A stretch of 27,120 nucleotides of DNA. Source: an uncultured Acetatifactor sp. Lineage in GTDB: Bacteria > Bacillota > Clostridia > Lachnospirales > Lachnospiraceae. Location: NCBI GenBank assembly GCA_910584235.1, contig CAJTZD010000048.1, positions 1-27,120 of the forward strand. The letters run 5' to 3'. The notes under the pieces are model-generated. The model was not told the DNA's origin and made no database searches. It saw only the letters and a program-made list of their open reading frames with translations. The position numbers were made by a program, and so were the translations under genes. Below are positions 8,294 through 16,065 of the stretch, piece by piece (within the stretch, counting starts at the first letter, position 1; each line of letters begins with the position of its first letter).

Positions 8294-9573
8294 AGAAAAT
8301 AGTACTGGGCATAAGCGGGGGGATTTCCTTTCTGGTCTTTCTGATTTTGCTGCTGGTGACGAATCGGCTGGGAAGCAGCCAGATGACACAGTCGGCGGCG
8401 CAGCGTTGGAGTAATGACGGAAAGGCCTCCCAGGTCAGCTGCTTTTTCTCTGTGGGCTCGGGCATCACGGAGAATGAGATTTTAGACTTTGAACATACCG
8501 TAGACAGTGCTCTGAGGGATGCCTCCGTGGAACAGGAATCGGAGAATCCGGGAGCAAGGCTCTGGGCAGACGCTTACAGCGCGGACGGACAGGTGACGCT
8601 GTCCAATGACAAGACCAGCCTGACGGCAGATGCCATCGGTATCGGCGGGGATTTTTTCCTGTTTCATCCGCTGACGCTGTTAAACGGCGCCTACTTTTCG
8701 GGCAATGATCTGATGAAAGATTACTGTGTGATAGACGAGGATGCTGCCTGGCAGTTGTTTGGCTCCAATGATGTGGCGGGAATGACAGTTTATATCGGAG
8801 GCGTTCCCCATATCGTGACAGGTGTGGTGCGCAGGCCCTCGGGCCGTCTGGCGGAGGCGGCAGGACTGGACAGTACCGTGGTGTACGTGTCCTATCAGAC
8901 GCTGACAGAGCTGGGAAGCAGCCATGGTATCAACCATTATGAGATTGTCATGCCGAATCCGGTGACGGGTTTTGCCTATAATTACATCAAGGAAAAGCTG
9001 GGGGCCGATGAGAAAGAAGTGGAGGTGGTGGAGAATACATCCCGCTATTCGCTCCTTTCCAGGCTGAAGCTGATCGGGGAGTTCGGAACCCGCTCCATGA
9101 ACGGCAAGGCAATCATCTATCCCTATTGGGAGAATATAGCCAGGGGATATGCGGATATCCTGATGGTGCTTACCCTGTTCGGTATTTTGTTCCTGGCGTA
9201 TCCTGTGGGACTGGGGATTGTGTTCTTCTGCATCTGGTGGCGGCACAAGGGCTGGACCATGAAAGATGTCTGGCACCGGGCGAAAGATTTCGGGGAGCGC
9301 AGGGTAGAGAAGCTTCGGGAGAAGCGCATAAAGTCCAAGGAGGGGAGAGAGAAAACCGGAAAAACCGGCAAAAAACGAAAGAAACGCAGGAAGTCAGAAT
9401 ATGAAGACTTAGAGGAGGAGACCGGTTCATTGGAGGAACCGGAGGAGGTGCCTGCGGCGGTGGAATACGTAGATATGGAAGAGGAGTCCGGGGAGGAATC
9501 TCCGGAAGAACCCGATAAAAAGAAGAAGTTTCGATTCCGACGCGGCAGGAAGACAAAGGGAGGAAGTAAATGA
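8290..9573 (+). CDS. Stand-alone MacB-type extracellular core protein with charged cytoplasmic tail
   Basis: A 427-residue protein. One transmembrane helix lies at about residues 5-27, followed by an extracytoplasmic region of about 240 residues resembling the MacB periplasmic core domain: a GGDFFLFHPLTLLNG segment, CVIDEDAAWQLFGSNDVAG, and a VYIGGVPHIVTGVV strand pair. A second hydrophobic segment is at 288-316. The usual FtsX permease helices are missing: only this one segment remains. The C-terminal tail is strongly segregated by charge, basic (residues 318-368, with KKRKKRRK), then acidic (about 372-413), then basic again. It begins 61 bases after the adaptor gene and overlaps the next lipoprotein gene by four bases (ATGA), so it belongs to the operon. 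It may be a scaffold or sensor partner for the HlyD-like protein. The exact function is unknown. Confidence 0.7.
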   Translation: MKKIVLGISGGISFLVFLILLLVTNRLGSSQMTQSAAQRWSNDGKASQVSCFFSVGSGITENEILDFEHTVDSALRDASVEQESENPGARLWADAYSADGQVTLSNDKTSLTADAIGIGGDFFLFHPLTLLNGAYFSGNDLMKDYCVIDEDAAWQLFGSNDVAGMTVYIGGVPHIVTGVVRRPSGRLAEAAGLDSTVVYVSYQTLTELGSSHGINHYEIVMPNPVTGFAYNYIKEKLGADEKEVEVVENTSRYSLLSRLKLIGEFGTRSMNGKAIIYPYWENIARGYADILMVLTLFGILFLAYPVGLGIVFFCIWWRHKGWTMKDVWHRAKDFGERRVEKLREKRIKSKEGREKTGKTGKKRKKRRKSEYEDLEEETGSLEEPEEVPAAVEYVDMEEESGEESPEEPDKKKKFRFRRGRKTKGGSK

Positions 9574-12257
9574 TGAGGAAAGGAAATTTGGTAAAGCGTG
9601 CGGCATGTCTTGGGCTGATCTTTAGTCTGGCTGCCGGACTGTGCGCCTGCGGAGGCGGCGGTAAAAACGCAAATTCCGCGTTGGCAAAGGAAAATGTATA
9701 CAGGATACAGGAGATAACCCTGCCGGAGATAGACGGGGACGATTTTAATATCTATACCACCGCCCACAGGGACGGAACCGCCTATATAATGATAGAAGTC
9801 TATCACTGGAATGACGAGAAGTACTCCGCGAATCGGCAGTCGGATATCAGGATTATGTCGATCAAGGACGACGGATCCGATGTGCAGCTGGTCGGGCTGG
9901 ATATGCCCGAGACAGAGTCTCCCATCGACCAGGACATAACCGGGGGTACGGGCTCCGGAGGAGGGCCGGCAGTACAGCCCAGGACCGAGACGCAGAGCTC
10001 GGAAGAACCCGAGGCGGATCCTGAGGGTGAGGAGGGCTCGGAGGCGGACCCGGACGGTGAGGGAGAGCCGGCTGGAGATTCGCAGAGCCCGGACGAGCCC
10101 GAGGCGGACCCGGACGGTGAGGGAGAGCCGGCTGGAGATTCGCAGAGCCCGGAGGATCCTGAGGCGGATCCTGAGAGTGAGGAGGGCTCCGAGGCGGACC
10201 CGGAGGGTGAGCAGGACGCCATGGCGGATTCTATGATTGCGGATCCGGGCTATATGCCAAACGACGTCTGGGAGAATTCCTATTACAATTCTTTCATATT
10301 CGGCGCCGACGGCAAGGTATATGCCCTCAAAAGCTATAGCTACAACAACTATTCCACCGAGACTTATATCGAAAAAAATTATATTGTCAGCTGGAATCCG
10401 GACGGAAGCTTTCAGTGGGAGAGAGAGCTGGGAGAGCTGCGCACGGAGGAGGAATACGTGTATGTCAATGCCATGACAGCCGCGGAAGACGGAACCGTGA
10501 CCCTGATCCTGGCAGGAGACAATGCTTACACACTCGTAGTGGATTCCCAGGGAAATGTGGGCGACAAGAAGCCCATGTCCGAAGAGACAGCAAAGGTATT
10601 CAACAATTTTGACCGTGTCATTGACAGGGGAGACGGTACTTTCCTGGCTGTGTACTATGATGAGAACGACTGGACAAAACAGTTCATCGCCACCTATGAC
10701 CCGGCCACGGATACCTTAGGACAGTCCACACCCCTGCCGGCCAGCTTCGCAAACGGCGGATACGGCAATATGAGCATAGGGTTGAACCAGAATCTGATCT
10801 GCAGCAATGGGGACGGCATCTATACTTTTAAGATCGGGGACGAGAACCTGACCCAGAAGATGAACTTTGTGAATTCCGACTTGTTTGTGAGCAACTTCTC
10901 CAGTATTGTGGAGTTGAGCGATACTTCTTTCCTGGGTGTGTACAATGAGAACTATGAGGGAGGGATGAAAGCGGGTCTGTTTACTTATGTGGATCCTAAG
11001 GATATTCAGGATAAATCCGTGCTTGTGCTGGCAGGCACTTATATAGGCAATGACCTGGAGAAGAGAGTCATAGATTTCAACCGCAGCAACGAGGAGTACC
11101 GTATCGTGGTAAAATCTTATGATTCCTATAATACCTACGATGACTGGCAGGCAGGCTATACCCAGCTGAACAATGATGTCACCACGGGAAACATGCCGGA
11201 TATCCTGATTACGGACGGTCTCCCGGTGGAGAATTATGTGGCAAAGGGGCTGCTGGAGGATATCGGCAAGATGATTGAGGAGGATGAGGAACTGTCTCAG
11301 ACGGAATTCGTCCAAAATGTGTTCGACGCCTATTCCGTGGACGGAAAGCTCTACTATATCATCCCCAGCTTCACAGTGAGCACCATGATCGGAAAACGGG
11401 AGATCGTAGGGGACAGGACATCCTGGACCATGGCGGACATGCTGGAGCTTCAGGCCGGTCTGCCGGAAGGCACTAATATGATCGGCGAGCTGACCAGGCA
11501 GGGATTCTTCTCCACCATGATGCAGTTCTGCGGCAAGGACTTCGTGGATGTGGACACGGGAAAATGTGAGTTTGATTCACCGAACTTTATCAGTATGATG
11601 GAGTTCGCCAAGAGTCTTCCGGAGGAACTCAGCGAGGAATATTTTGGCGAAGAGTACTGGGCCACCTATGAATCCCAGTACCGGGAGGGCAGAACGGTTC
11701 TGTGCCAGACCAGCTCGGGAAATATCAGAGATCTGAACTATACGGTCAACGGAAGCTTCGGCGGGGATGTGACCTACATAGGATTCCCCACAGAGAGCGG
11801 CTGCGGCTCCTATATCTCGGCCAATGAGTGCTATGCGATTTCCAGCAAGTCCCGCAACAAGGAGGGCGCATGGGAATTCATGCGGTATTACCTGACGGAA
11901 GAGTATCAGTCCGAGCTGACCTGGGGAATGCCCACACAGAAGAAGTACTTTGACGAGATGGCACAGAATGCGACACAGCGTCCGTTCTATCTAAATGAGA
12001 ATGGTTCCAAGGAGGAATATGACGATTACTTCTGGATGAACGGCGAGCAGATCACACTGGATCCCTTAAGCCAGGAGCAGGTAGACGAGATCGTGAATCT
12101 GATTTGCTCCATAGATAAATGCTACTATTACAATGAGAACGTCATGAACATCATCAATGAGGAGATGGATGCTTTCTATACCGATCAGAAGTCGGCCCAG
12201 GAAGTGGCGAAGACGATTCAGAACAGAGTACAGCTCTATGTAAACGAGAACCGCTGA
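9570..12257 (+). CDS. Second propeller-fused extracellular solute-binding lipoprotein, with acidic repeat linker
   Basis: An 895-residue lipoprotein with signal peptide and lipobox LCAC (lipidated C27). The ATG overlaps the previous stop, with AGGAAG just upstream. Blade-like motifs (HRDGTAYIM, ADGKVYAL, EDGTVTLIL, GDGTFLAVY) run from about residue 40 to 470, suggesting a propeller-like domain. It is interrupted at about 140-215 by a disordered stretch made of E, D, P, G and S. The family 1 solute-binding domain begins near residue 484 (VLVLAGTYIGNDLEKRVIDF) and ends with the same C-terminal style as the paralogue at 1979 (QKSAQEVAKTIQNRVQLYV). It is the last gene of the operon and a terminator follows. 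Two different binding proteins sharing one permease pair would widen the range of substrates. Alternatively one of them may sense rather than transport. Confidence 0.85.
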   Translation: MMRKGNLVKRAACLGLIFSLAAGLCACGGGGKNANSALAKENVYRIQEITLPEIDGDDFNIYTTAHRDGTAYIMIEVYHWNDEKYSANRQSDIRIMSIKDDGSDVQLVGLDMPETESPIDQDITGGTGSGGGPAVQPRTETQSSEEPEADPEGEEGSEADPDGEGEPAGDSQSPDEPEADPDGEGEPAGDSQSPEDPEADPESEEGSEADPEGEQDAMADSMIADPGYMPNDVWENSYYNSFIFGADGKVYALKSYSYNNYSTETYIEKNYIVSWNPDGSFQWERELGELRTEEEYVYVNAMTAAEDGTVTLILAGDNAYTLVVDSQGNVGDKKPMSEETAKVFNNFDRVIDRGDGTFLAVYYDENDWTKQFIATYDPATDTLGQSTPLPASFANGGYGNMSIGLNQNLICSNGDGIYTFKIGDENLTQKMNFVNSDLFVSNFSSIVELSDTSFLGVYNENYEGGMKAGLFTYVDPKDIQDKSVLVLAGTYIGNDLEKRVIDFNRSNEEYRIVVKSYDSYNTYDDWQAGYTQLNNDVTTGNMPDILITDGLPVENYVAKGLLEDIGKMIEEDEELSQTEFVQNVFDAYSVDGKLYYIIPSFTVSTMIGKREIVGDRTSWTMADMLELQAGLPEGTNMIGELTRQGFFSTMMQFCGKDFVDVDTGKCEFDSPNFISMMEFAKSLPEELSEEYFGEEYWATYESQYREGRTVLCQTSSGNIRDLNYTVNGSFGGDVTYIGFPTESGCGSYISANECYAISSKSRNKEGAWEFMRYYLTEEYQSELTWGMPTQKKYFDEMAQNATQRPFYLNENGSKEEYDDYFWMNGEQITLDPLSQEQVDEIVNLICSIDKCYYYNENVMNIINEEMDAFYTDQKSAQEVAKTIQNRVQLYVNENR
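10041..10160 (+). repeat. Two tandem 60-base in-frame repeats (acidic linker)
   Basis: Copies at 10041-10100 and 10101-10160 are nearly identical at the nucleotide level and encode a 20-residue unit starting EADPDGEGEPAGDSQSP. Degenerate copies flank them on both sides. The repeat is in frame, so a gain or loss of units would change only linker length. Confidence 0.9.
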
Positions 12258-12270
12258 CGGACAAAGCGGA

Positions 12271-12300
12271 GGGACTGCCCCAAAAGGGCAGTCCCTTTTT
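12271..12300 (+). terminator. Intrinsic terminator of the importer/adaptor operon
   Basis: A perfect ten-base-pair stem (GGGACTGCCC with GGGCAGTCCC), loop CAAAA, then five T. It lies 13 bases after the last stop codon of the operon. The minus-strand gene ends 27 bases beyond it. The hairpin could also slow convergent transcription, but its minus-strand flank is not U-rich. Confidence 0.93.
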
Positions 12301-12326
12301 CAATAAGAGAATTTTTCTCCCGGGGA

Positions 12327-12755
12327 TCAGTCCAGAGTGACAGGAATCCCCGTTTTCTCCAGATAGGCTGTCAGGGTAAGCTCATGTCCATGGTCCCGCA
12401 GCCATCTGCGGTAGGTTTTGTGCTCCGGCATAATGCCCGCCACCATGTCCCAGAAATCTTTGGAGTGGTTCATATGGGTCAGATGGCAGAGCTCGTGGAC
12501 CACCACATAATCCAGTATCACCGGCGGGGCGAATATCAGGCGGTAATTAAAGGACAGGGTGCCTCGGGAAGAGCAGCTGCCCCAGCGTGTCTTTTGGTCC
12601 CGGACGGTGATGGAGGTATAATGTCCTCCGGTGAGCTGACGGTAATGGGCGGCCCGCATCTCGAACTGCGCCCGGGCGGCGTTTTTGTATCGTTTTTCCA
12701 GTATCTCCAGCCGCTTTCGCTCGGCCAGGGCCAGATTTTCTTTATGAGCTGTCAT
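12327..12755 (-). CDS. Short DUF45/YgjP-like M48-type metalloprotein
   Basis: A 142-residue protein with the family signature RWGSC (57-61) and the zinc motif HELCHLTHMNHSKDFW, where H87, E88 and H91 form HExxH and H97 is the likely third ligand. The family includes YgjP-like proteins annotated as metal-dependent hydrolases or UTP pyrophosphatase-like, with roles that are not well settled. Usual members have about 230-240 residues. This one lacks the N-terminal 90 or so residues before the helix that precedes RWGSC. A stop codon 11 codons upstream of the ATG rules out a longer start in frame. AGGAG is 13 bases upstream of the ATG, a rather long spacing. It follows the cation transporter gene by 43 bases on the same strand and is probably cotranscribed with it. 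Confidence 0.8.
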   Translation of the reverse strand: MTAHKENLALAERKRLEILEKRYKNAARAQFEMRAAHYRQLTGGHYTSITVRDQKTRWGSCSSRGTLSFNYRLIFAPPVILDYVVVHELCHLTHMNHSKDFWDMVAGIMPEHKTYRRWLRDHGHELTLTAYLEKTGIPVTLD

Positions 12756-12798
12756 GTAAGAAATACCACTCCTTTGTCTTATATTTTACTTACAAGAT

Positions 12799-13965
12799 TT
12801 ATACCATCTGCTTATCAATATCGATCACTGCGAAATAGCTGGGGTTGTCCTGCCGGATTCGGGCCTTGATTTTCTCTGACAATTCGTTGTCCGGGAGCGG
12901 GAAGTCATAGGGCACGGCCACGTCGAAGATCAGGTTGGTGTGGGTAGGGCCTGCGACAATGCGGAAATCGTGCATGGAGACTGCGCTGCTGATCTCTTTC
13001 AGGTAGCCTGTCACCAGAGCTTTCAGCTGCATGGTCTGTTCGTCCCCGGTACAGACGGGATCCATATGGATCACCGCGTGGCAGTGCAGGGTATTGCGCA
13101 GCTCGTGCTCAATGGTATCTATGGTATCGTGGAGGGCCAACAGCTCTCCGTCCGCCGGCACCTCCGCATGGAGGGATATCAGGACTCGGCCCGGGCCGTA
13201 ATTATGTACGATCAGGTCATGGATGCCCAGAACATCGCTGTAGGACATGACAATGTCGTTGATCTGGCGGACGAATTCCTTGTCGGGCGCCTGCCCCAGC
13301 AGAGGGCTGATGGTGTCCTTTGCGGCGCCAAAGCCCGCGTAGCAGATGAACAACCCTACCAAAACGCCGCACCAGCCGTCTATGGTCAGACTCGTGAAAT
13401 GGCCGATGAGGGTGGCGGCCAGCACCACGGAGGTGGCCAGCATGTCACTTAGAGAGTCCGTGGCAGTGGCCAGCATGGCGGCGGAATCCAGCCGCTTGCC
13501 CAGCTTCCTGTTGTACAGGAACATATAGCATTTTACCAGGATGGAGCAGAGCAATATCCCCAGCACCACAGGAGAGAAAACCATTTCCTCCGGGCGGAGA
13601 ATTTTGGACACCGAGGACTTGAGAAGCTCCGCGCCCATGAGCAGAATGATGACGGACACCAGCAGTCCGGATATATATTCGATGCGGCCGTGGCCGAAAG
13701 GATGGCTGGGGTCCGGCTTCTGCCCCGCCATCTTGAAGCCGATCAGCGTTATGATAGAGGAGCCTGCGTCCGACAGGTTGTTGAACGCGTCTGCGGTGAT
13801 GGCGATGGAATTGCTGAGAGTCCCCGCCAGGAATTTCCCGGCGAAGAGACAGAGATTCAGGAAAATTCCCACGGCTCCGCAGAGAATGCCGTAGGCCTGC
13901 CGGGCGGCTGGATCTTTCGCGTCGTTTTGGTTCTTGATAAAAAATCTGGCTAACAGTGAGACCAT
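12799..13965 (-). CDS. Cation diffusion facilitator (CDF) family metal efflux transporter
   Basis: A 388-residue membrane protein, with start at 13965 because AGGAG lies 10 bases upstream of it. A longer frame from 14058 would run through the promoter. Helix 2 carries ADAFNNLSDAGSS (N61xxxD65) and helix 5 carries TATDSLSDM (D169xxxD173), the paired metal site of the family. HPFGHGRIEY follows helix 2 as in most members. The NxxxD/DxxxD pattern differs from zinc-type HxxxD sites and is nearer to manganese or iron types, so Mn2+ export is a reasonable guess. The cytoplasmic C-terminal domain (HDLIVHNYGPGRVLISLHAEV) is followed by about 80 further residues, making it longer than the typical 300. 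It would exchange a divalent metal for protons at the cell membrane. Confidence 0.92.
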   Translation of the reverse strand: MVSLLARFFIKNQNDAKDPAARQAYGILCGAVGIFLNLCLFAGKFLAGTLSNSIAITADAFNNLSDAGSSIITLIGFKMAGQKPDPSHPFGHGRIEYISGLLVSVIILLMGAELLKSSVSKILRPEEMVFSPVVLGILLCSILVKCYMFLYNRKLGKRLDSAAMLATATDSLSDMLATSVVLAATLIGHFTSLTIDGWCGVLVGLFICYAGFGAAKDTISPLLGQAPDKEFVRQINDIVMSYSDVLGIHDLIVHNYGPGRVLISLHAEVPADGELLALHDTIDTIEHELRNTLHCHAVIHMDPVCTGDEQTMQLKALVTGYLKEISSAVSMHDFRIVAGPTHTNLIFDVAVPYDFPLPDNELSEKIKARIRQDNPSYFAVIDIDKQMV

Positions 13966-14006
13966 TGTTCTTTCACTCCTATCTTCAGGGAATTGATATT
14001 CTTTCC

Positions 14007-14035
14007 AGTATACCAAGATTGTGGTAAGATTGCAA
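14007..14035 (-). promoter_or_regulatory. Sigma-A promoter for the CDF gene
   Basis: On the minus strand TTGCAA (14035-14030), exactly 17 bases, then TATACT (14012-14007), with TGG just before it as an extended -10. Predicted transcript start is near 14000, leaving a leader of about 35 bases. Confidence 0.75.
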
Positions 14036-14041
14036 GAAGAG

Positions 14042-14058
14042 TTCGAAACGGTTTGCAA
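14042..14058. promoter_or_regulatory. Imperfect inverted repeat between divergent promoters (possible operator)
   Basis: TTCGAAAC-G-GTTTGCAA pairs six of eight positions around a central G. It sits just upstream of the CDF -35 box and about 70 bases upstream of the gpmI -35 box. The shape recalls LacI-type operators, but it does not match the CcpA cre consensus when aligned on the central CG. Regulation is only a suggestion. Confidence 0.2.
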
Positions 14059-14127
14059 AATTGGAGTGAACAGTTATGCAATAACAAAATCAGTAACAAA
14101 ATCATGGAAATCCCATGAGGGAAAGTA

Positions 14128-14156
14128 TTGCGCAGGAACGATTTTCAGTGTATAAT
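14128..14156 (+). promoter_or_regulatory. Sigma-A promoter for gpmI
   Basis: TTGCGC (14128-14133), 17 bases, TATAAT (14151-14156). The -10 is a perfect consensus match. The leader to the ATG at 14262 is about 100 bases. I see no strong riboswitch-like fold in it. Confidence 0.8.
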
Positions 14157-14261
14157 CTGGAAATGGAGAGTGGAAAGCATGTCTTTCCATAGAATTGTAA
14201 GACGAGAATATTCCCGACCCGCATGGCGCGGACAGGGGATGAGACGGTAAGGAGAGTGGAT

Positions 14262-15806
14262 ATGAGCAAGAAACCGGTAGTTTTGATGATCCTGGACGGG
14301 TACGGACTGAATGAAAAGACAGAGGGCAACGCGGTGGCGATGGCCGCGACACCCGTCATGGACAGGCTGATGAGAGAATATCCCTTTGTGCGGGGCAATG
14401 CCAGCGGCATGGCGGTAGGACTCCCCGAGGGTCAGATGGGCAATTCCGAGGTGGGCCATTTGAACATGGGCGCGGGCCGCATTGTGTACCAGGAGCTGAC
14501 CAGGATTACCAAAGAGATTCAGGATGGTACCTTTTTTGAGAATCCCGCCCTGTTAAAGGCGGTGGAGAACTGTAAAGAGAAAGACAGCGCCCTCCATCTG
14601 ATGGGACTTTTGTCCGACGGCGGTGTCCACAGCCACAACACCCATCTCTACGGCCTGCTGGAGCTGGCGAAGAGAAAGGGCCTGGAGAAAGTGTATGTAC
14701 ACTGCTTCCTGGACGGACGCGACACGCCTCCCGCCAGCGGCAAAGAGTACGCCGAGCAGCTGACCGCGGAGATGGAGAAGATCGGTACGGGCAAGATTGC
14801 GTCTGTGATGGGCCGCTATTACGTCATGGACAGAGACAATAATTACGACCGTGTGAAGCTGGCCTACGACGCCATGACAAAGGGAGAGGGGCTTACGGCT
14901 GCCTGCGGCATCTGCGCCATCCAGGAATCCTACGACAGGGGAGAGACGGACGAATTCGTGAAGCCCACGCTGGCTGTGGAGGACGGAAAGCCCGTGGCGC
15001 TTGTGCAGGACGGCGATTCCGTCATCTTCTTCAATTTCCGCCCTGACAGGGCCAGGGAGATCTCCAGAGCATTCTGCGACGATGACTTTAAGGGATTTGA
15101 CAGAGGCCCCAGGAAGAATATTACCTATGTATGCTTTTCCGATTACGATCCCACCATCCCCAACAAGGAGGTGGCGTTCCATAAGGTGTCCGTGAACAAT
15201 ACCTTTGGAGAGTGGCTGGCGGCAGGCGGCATGAAGCAGGCCCGCATTGCGGAGACAGAGAAGTACGCCCATGTGACATTCTTCTTCAACGGCGGCGTGG
15301 AGGAGCCCAACGAGGGCGAGGACAGAGTGCTGGTAAATTCCCCGAAAGATGTGGCCACCTATGATCTGAAACCGGAGATGAGCGCTTACGGTGTGTGCGA
15401 CAAGCTCTGCGAGGCCATCCGCTGCGGCAAATATGACGTGATCATCATCAATTTTGCCAATCCTGACATGGTGGGCCATACCGGCGTGCTGGACGCGGCC
15501 ATCAAGGCTGTGGAGGCAGTGGACGAATGCGTGGGCAGAGCCGTGGAGGCCATCAAAGAGGTGGACGGCGCCATGTTCATCTGCGCGGACCACGGCAATG
15601 CGGAGATGCTGGTGGATTATGAGACGGGTGAGCCTTTCACGGCCCATACCACCAACCAGGTACCTTTTATCCTGGTGAATTATGATCAGGCCTATACGCT
15701 CCGGGAGAACGGATGCCTGGCCGATATCGTGCCTACTTTGATCGAGATCATGGGAAAAGAACAGCCTGCCGAGATGACAGGTAAGTCGCTGCTGACAGCG
15801 AAGTAA
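14262..15806 (+). CDS. gpmI: 2,3-bisphosphoglycerate-independent phosphoglycerate mutase
   Basis: A 514-residue cytoplasmic enzyme, the normal length for the family, interconverting 3- and 2-phosphoglycerate in glycolysis with two Mn2+ ions. The first metal ligand is in MILDGYG (D12). The nucleophile is S62 in MGNSEVGHLNMGAGR, at the same number as in the Bacillus enzyme. HCFLDGRDTPP and the C-terminal ADHGNAEML metal motif are intact. The start is set by AGGAG at 14250-14254, seven bases before the ATG; an upstream in-frame ATG at 14223 lacks such a site. It is a single-gene transcript with promoter and terminator, not in the common gap-pgk-tpi-pgm cluster. Enolase, the next step, lies 9.8 kb downstream. 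A manganese-dependent enzyme divergent from a possible Mn exporter is worth noting. Confidence 0.97.
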   Translation: MSKKPVVLMILDGYGLNEKTEGNAVAMAATPVMDRLMREYPFVRGNASGMAVGLPEGQMGNSEVGHLNMGAGRIVYQELTRITKEIQDGTFFENPALLKAVENCKEKDSALHLMGLLSDGGVHSHNTHLYGLLELAKRKGLEKVYVHCFLDGRDTPPASGKEYAEQLTAEMEKIGTGKIASVMGRYYVMDRDNNYDRVKLAYDAMTKGEGLTAACGICAIQESYDRGETDEFVKPTLAVEDGKPVALVQDGDSVIFFNFRPDRAREISRAFCDDDFKGFDRGPRKNITYVCFSDYDPTIPNKEVAFHKVSVNNTFGEWLAAGGMKQARIAETEKYAHVTFFFNGGVEEPNEGEDRVLVNSPKDVATYDLKPEMSAYGVCDKLCEAIRCGKYDVIIINFANPDMVGHTGVLDAAIKAVEAVDECVGRAVEAIKEVDGAMFICADHGNAEMLVDYETGEPFTAHTTNQVPFILVNYDQAYTLRENGCLADIVPTLIEIMGKEQPAEMTGKSLLTAK

Positions 15807-15858
15807 CAGCGCGTGATGACAGTATGACAGCGGAAATAACAGGGATATGAACGAAAAG

Positions 15859-15896
15859 GCCATGGATTGCGGAACATTACAGTTCATGGCTTTTTT
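15859..15896 (+). terminator. Intrinsic terminator after gpmI
   Basis: GCCATGGATTG pairs with CAGTTCATGGC (11 pairs including two G-U), with a ten-base loop and then six T. It lies 52 bases after the gpmI stop and ends 38 bases before the next -35 box. Confidence 0.85.
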
Positions 15897-15933
15897 GGGC
15901 CTTTTTATTCGGGGCCTTTTTCGCATTCCGGTC

Positions 15934-15962
15934 TTGCGCGAAAAAATGTTTCATTGTATAAT
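15934..15962 (+). promoter_or_regulatory. Sigma-A promoter for the M60 peptidase operon
   Basis: TTGCGC (15934-15939), 17 bases, TATAAT (15957-15962). Both boxes and the spacing are the same as in the gpmI promoter at 14128, suggesting comparable basal strength. The leader to the ATG at 16066 is about 97 bases. Confidence 0.82.
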
Positions 15963-16001
15963 TTTGCCAGAAGATATCGAAAAAGAACACTGTGCCGATT
16001 G

Positions 16002-16037
16002 CCCCGGGGGCGCTTCTTGCGTAAGAGACAGCCGGGG
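16002..16037 (+). promoter_or_regulatory. GC-rich leader structure before the M60 gene
   Basis: CCCCGG (16002-16007) can pair with CCGGGG (16032-16037), closing a 24-base loop that has a small inner CGC/GCG pairing. Alternatively the run GCCCCGGGGGC can pair with itself. The structure ends about 16 bases before the Shine-Dalgarno site (16053-16058). It might modulate translation or only be a stable leader. Confidence 0.25.
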
Positions 16038-16065
16038 GACAAGGCAGGGGAGAAAGGATGTAGGT

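Noticed and set aside
13966..14058. 31-residue extension of the CDF transporter
   Set aside because: It contains the promoter boxes and lacks a ribosome site. The start at 13965 has AGGAG at proper distance.
14042..14058. CcpA cre site
   Set aside because: With the central CG aligned, both the TG and the CA positions of the consensus fail.
14553..15926. 457-codon open frame on the minus strand
   Set aside because: It is antisense to gpmI, whose catalytic motifs are intact. The His/Val/Gly-rich product has no domain.
15847..16065. N-terminal extension of the M60 gene
   Set aside because: It contains the gpmI terminator, a consensus promoter and no signal peptide. The ATG at 16066 has a Shine-Dalgarno site and a proper signal sequence.
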